A stretch of 22,861 bases of DNA from a virus, in the IMG/VR virus record IMGVR_UViG_3300017763_000217, positions 1 through 22,861 of that record; one strand, given 5' to 3'. How positions within the stretch are numbered: the first letter of the stretch is position 1; every line of letters begins with the position of its first letter. The notes under the pieces were generated by a model that was not told the DNA's origin, made no database searches, and saw only the letters and a list, made by a program, of their open reading frames with translations. This document shows, in pieces, positions 19,868 to 22,861 of this stretch. The translations under genes and the position numbers were made by a program.

Positions 19868-21766
19868 ATGCCGCTACAAACACTAGATTTTCAACCGGGC
19901 ATCGACAAAGAGGGCACTGATTATTCGGCCAAAGGCGGCTGGGTAGACGGTAACCTCATAAGATTTAGAAAGGGTCGTGTCGAAAAAGTAGGTGGCTGGA
20001 AAAAGCTCGGCACCAATTATTACCTTGGTACGGGAAGAGCACTTCACTCTTGGATAAGCCTTGGCGGTGTTCGATACCTTGGTATCGGCTCGACGTTTAA
20101 GTATTACATCGAAGAGGGTAATGCTTACTACGACATCACCCCAATCAGGGTAACGACTTCGGCTGGCGATGTCACATTTGCCGCTGCTAACGGCTCTTCA
20201 ACGATCACGGTGACAGACGCTTCTCACGGCGCAGTGACCAGCGACTTCGTGACGTTCAGCGGAGCGGTCAGCCTTGGCGGTAACGTGACAGCGGATGTTT
20301 TGAATCAGGAATATCAAATATCTCTAGTTACTGGCACAAACACCTACGAGATAACCGCGAAAGACACGTCTGGAGCGACAGTCACAGCTAACGCATCTGA
20401 CAGCGGAAATGGCGGTTCAAGCGTGGTTGGTGCCTATCAAATCAATGTAGGGCTAGACACTTTCGTCAAATCCTCTGGCTGGGGCGTCGGCACTTGGAGT
20501 TCTGGTGGCTTTGGCTCCGCATCATCCATCAGCTCAGTAAACCAGCTACGTCTATGGGCGCATGACAACTATGGCGAGAACCTGATTATTAACCCTCGCG
20601 GCGCGGGTATCTATCGTTGGGTGGAAAACAACGGAACCAGTGTTAGGGCGCTTGAGCTTTCCGGCGTTAGTGGTGCCAATCTAGTGCCGACTGTGGCGCT
20701 TCAGGTGATCACGTCAGAAACAGACCGCCATTTGGTTGTTCTTGGCGCAGACCCGATCTCTGGCGGCAGCAGGACTGGTCTGGTTGACCCGATGCTTGTA
20801 GCCTTTTCGGATCAAGAAAATGATTTGGACTTTGAGCCAAGAGCTACCAACACAGCAGGCTCTTTACGGCTATCCTCTGGCTCTTTCATTGTCGGCGGCA
20901 TCAAGTCTCGTCAAGAGATCCTGATTTTTACCGACACCAGCCTCTACAGCATGAACTTTATCGGGCCACCGCTTACCTTTGCGATCAACTTGATCAACGA
21001 GGGTTCTGGCCTGTTGTCGCCCAAGTCTGCCGTGAACGCACCAAACGGTGTGTTTTATGCCAGCAAGACAGGGTTTTATTTCTACAGCGGCTCAGTCAAG
21101 CGGCTGCCCTGCACCGTGCAAGAGTACGTCTTTGAAGACTTAGACTTATCGCAGGCGTTCAAGTGCCACATGGGTGTGAACACAGAGTTCAGCGAGATAT
21201 GGTTCTTCTATCCAAGTCTTGCAGACGGCACTGGCGAGATCAGCCGATACGTCATTTACAACTATGAAGAAAACCACTGGTCAGTGGGAAGCTTGATTCG
21301 TTACGCATGGCTTGATGCAGGCATAGAGGATCTACCGTATGCCACTGCAACCAGCAGCTCTCAGCAATGCGTATTCGAGCACGAAAGTGGCTTTGATGAC
21401 TACGAAGACGCGATGACTGGCGTGTTTATTGAAAGCGCCGACTTGGACATATCGTCTGGGGATTCGTTCACTTTCATAAAGCAGATTATCCCTGATATGA
21501 AGTTTGTCACTGAGTCTGGCGTGAGCGCAGATCCTGCGATGAACATTGTACTCAAGAGCAGGGATTATCCCGGCCAGAGCCTAGTAACTGATTCAACCAC
21601 GCAAGTTACGCCAACAACCACGTTTAGCAATGTACGCACGAGGGCAAGGCAGGTAGCGTTTCGGTTTGAGAGCGACGATGACAACACGGCTGCTGATCAG
21701 AAGGGTTATAAATGGAGACTTGGTTCTACAAGAATCGACATCCAGCCTAGCGGCAAACGTGCATGA
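19868..21766 (+). CDS. Tail nozzle / DNA stabilisation protein, P22 gp10-like
   Basis: A 632-aa protein. ATG 19868 is chosen; ATG 19861 is in another frame. The N-terminus TLDFQPGIDKEGTDYSAKGG, then NLIRFRKGRVEKVGGWKKLG, is characteristic of gp10-like proteins that form the hexameric tail nozzle and hold packaged DNA in the head. Residues ~98-190 look like an inserted Ser/Thr-rich beta domain (VTFAAANGSSTITVTDASHG, YEITAKDTSGATVTANASDS). The later core contains FSDQENDLDFEPRATNTAGS and FYASKTGFYFYSGSVKRL, with WFFYPSLADG and NYEENHWSVGSL typical of beta-propeller blades. P22 gp10 is 472 aa, so the insert explains much of the extra length. Confidence 0.8.
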   Translation: MPLQTLDFQPGIDKEGTDYSAKGGWVDGNLIRFRKGRVEKVGGWKKLGTNYYLGTGRALHSWISLGGVRYLGIGSTFKYYIEEGNAYYDITPIRVTTSAGDVTFAAANGSSTITVTDASHGAVTSDFVTFSGAVSLGGNVTADVLNQEYQISLVTGTNTYEITAKDTSGATVTANASDSGNGGSSVVGAYQINVGLDTFVKSSGWGVGTWSSGGFGSASSISSVNQLRLWAHDNYGENLIINPRGAGIYRWVENNGTSVRALELSGVSGANLVPTVALQVITSETDRHLVVLGADPISGGSRTGLVDPMLVAFSDQENDLDFEPRATNTAGSLRLSSGSFIVGGIKSRQEILIFTDTSLYSMNFIGPPLTFAINLINEGSGLLSPKSAVNAPNGVFYASKTGFYFYSGSVKRLPCTVQEYVFEDLDLSQAFKCHMGVNTEFSEIWFFYPSLADGTGEISRYVIYNYEENHWSVGSLIRYAWLDAGIEDLPYATATSSSQQCVFEHESGFDDYEDAMTGVFIESADLDISSGDSFTFIKQIIPDMKFVTESGVSADPAMNIVLKSRDYPGQSLVTDSTTQVTPTTTFSNVRTRARQVAFRFESDDDNTAADQKGYKWRLGSTRIDIQPSGKRA

Positions 21767-22074
21767 GCAGGCTTCTTCAGACCAGATTACCTTTTTCACA
21801 GGGCGATTCTGTTGACTCAGACACATTTAACCGACTGATTCGCATACTAGAGTTGAACCTTGGATCGGTTGATTTCACCATTTCGCCGCATTTTAACGCC
21901 GCTGAGATAAGCGAGCTTCAATTTGCAACGGGTAGTATAATCTTCAATACTACGAACCAAATACATCAAGCGTTTGACGGCACGAAGTTTAGAGACCTTT
22001 ACAGCCATCAAACCCACCCAACTGGCCAAACAATTACCTCTGGTATTGGGGTCGTTACAGTGAGTACGCCATAA
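21763..22074 (+). CDS. Small tail-region protein, unknown
   Basis: A 103-aa protein in ATGA overlap with the nozzle gene. The N-terminus SRLLQTRLPFSQGDSVDSDT leads into FNRLIRILELNLGSVDF (helix), then FATGSIIFNTTNQIHQAFDG and TKFRDLYSH. The I-x-F-N-T-T-x-x-x-H-Q-x-F-D-G pattern resembles the short repeat found at the start of many phage fibre domains, so it may be a small fibre or needle protein attached to the nozzle. That reading is inference. Stop overlaps the next ATG (TAATG). Confidence 0.68.
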   Translation: MSRLLQTRLPFSQGDSVDSDTFNRLIRILELNLGSVDFTISPHFNAAEISELQFATGSIIFNTTNQIHQAFDGTKFRDLYSHQTHPTGQTITSGIGVVTVSTP

Positions 22075-22861
22075 TGGATGCAATGCTACAGAGTCGGATT
22101 CAAAGCTTAATTGGTGGCGAGATGCCAACGGGTGTTGAGCAATACGCAGAGGGCGGCGGGGTAGACAAGCCGGGGCCGTTTTCCAATTTTGAGCTTGATT
22201 TGGTTGAAGACCTTGAAGGCGCAGAAGCATCAATGGTGACGGACGAGGCGCTAGTCCCGCCAGACCGTGAAAGGCAAAGCTTAGAAACCGCGATCAACGA
22301 CCTCATGATGGCGCGAGCTGGGGCCGAAGACGAGGGCGAAAGGCAATACATTGACGGCTTAATCGAAGCTTCAGAGGTGGGGTCGCAAGCGCCTATGGCT
22401 GATCTTGCTTTACAGCTCTCTGAAGCTGGTCGGGGCGGTGACGTGACTCTAGCTCACGTCAGGCCCGGCGAGATCGTTCTTCCGCCTGAATCGATGGATG
22501 ACCCAGAGTTTGAGGCTGCGGTTGAAAGGCGGCTTTTAGAACTTGATATGGATCCGCAAGCGTCGGTTGTAGGCGCAGGTATTGCGAGCCTAAACCCAAT
22601 CACTGGACTGGAAGAGTTTGGTTGGTTCAAAAAGACGTGGAAAAGCGTCAAGAAAGTAGTCAAGAAGGTAGTTAAGCCGATAGCGCAAGTCGCTCAGTTT
22701 ATTCCCGGCCCTTGGCAAATTCCTGCCGCACTCATAGCCAAAGCGTCAACGATTTATGATGTTGCGAAAGGTCGAGCAAACCCTTTGATGCTTGCAACCG
22801 TGTTTTCTCCTCTACCGGGCAGTGATGCTGCTGGTCAGGCAGGAAAAGGCATTGGCTCTCT
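22074..22861 (+). CDS. Possible ejection / internal virion protein (3' truncated)
   Basis: The open frame runs from ATG 22074 (TAATG overlap) off the window end: 262 residues visible. The first ~110 residues are acidic and helical (LDLVEDLEGAEASMV). Then comes GGDVTLAHVRPGEIVLPPES (~121-140), with DDPEFEAAVERRLLELDMDP, then GIASLNPITGLEEFGWF (~169-185), a cationic segment KKTWKSVKKVVKKVVKPIAQ (~186-205) and FIPGPWQIPAALIAKAS. I recall this AHVxPGEIVLP...GIASLNPxTGLEEF...KK layout from many marine phages, often with the cationic helix. It is probably an amphipathic membrane-active segment used in DNA ejection; that role is inferred. Confidence 0.68.
   Translation, partial: MDAMLQSRIQSLIGGEMPTGVEQYAEGGGVDKPGPFSNFELDLVEDLEGAEASMVTDEALVPPDRERQSLETAINDLMMARAGAEDEGERQYIDGLIEASEVGSQAPMADLALQLSEAGRGGDVTLAHVRPGEIVLPPESMDDPEFEAAVERRLLELDMDPQASVVGAGIASLNPITGLEEFGWFKKTWKSVKKVVKKVVKPIAQVAQFIPGPWQIPAALIAKASTIYDVAKGRANPLMLATVFSPLPGSDAAGQAGKGIGS

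Noticed and set aside
1-22861. Signs of a temperate phage (integrase, attachment site, CI-like repressor)
   Set aside because: None seen in this window; the rest of the genome is not visible, so lifestyle stays open.

Overview
The window is a 22.9-kb stretch of a tailed double-stranded DNA phage genome (Caudoviricetes). It has no integrase, tRNA, rRNA, CRISPR array or insertion sequence. It encodes P22/phiSU10-style connector and nozzle proteins but no tail tube, sheath, baseplate or recognisable tape measure, so a short-tailed (podovirus-like) virion is the most likely morphology. From memory of the families, many small proteins here recur mainly in uncultured marine phages; the MCP, scaffold, SFDFP protein and GPVRS virion protein are examples. 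The host cannot be fixed from sequence; Shine-Dalgarno sites and sigma70-like promoters fit a Gram-negative (proteobacterial) host, as does a spanin pair.

Layout, all on + except one gene. (1) 1-1287: C-terminal part of a tail fibre. (2) 1287-3862: a dense block with a coiled-coil protein, an XhlA-like membrane protein, a C-terminally anchored protein, a small hydrophobic protein, an EF-hand holin candidate, overlapping i-/o-spanins and a GH24 endolysin. Together these make a complete lysis cassette. (3) 3855-11903: packaging and head genes: TerL, portal, three small proteins, a GroES-like protein, a scaffold-like protein, two conserved head-region proteins and the major capsid protein, ended by a perfect hairpin terminator. 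(4) 11951-12658: the only minus-strand gene and a 207-bp divergent control region with candidate promoters in both directions, operator-like repeats and a structured forward leader. (5) 12659-16077: two virion-type proteins, a 97-aa basic protein, a 431-aa coiled-coil protein and two cationic proteins, one with a calcium-loop motif and one with K/G/M-rich repeats. (6) 16077-22861: connector/tail genes: conserved 232-aa protein, gp4-like adaptor, 107-aa protein, phiSU10-like adaptor, a Rossmann/DUF115-like protein, small conserved proteins, a gp10-like nozzle protein, and a truncated protein with a cationic hydrophobic segment that may be an ejection protein.

Genes are packed almost without gaps. 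Stops and starts commonly overlap (ATGA, TAATG, TAGTG), so translation is probably coupled along the messages. The clearest transcription boundary is the 11904-12658 region, which splits the head transcript from the tail/connector transcript and contains the divergent gene. The points most worth following are this control region, the GroES-like gene inside the head module, two canonical calcium-binding loops (one in a holin candidate), the Rossmann-fold gene among tail genes, and the cationic ejection-like proteins.
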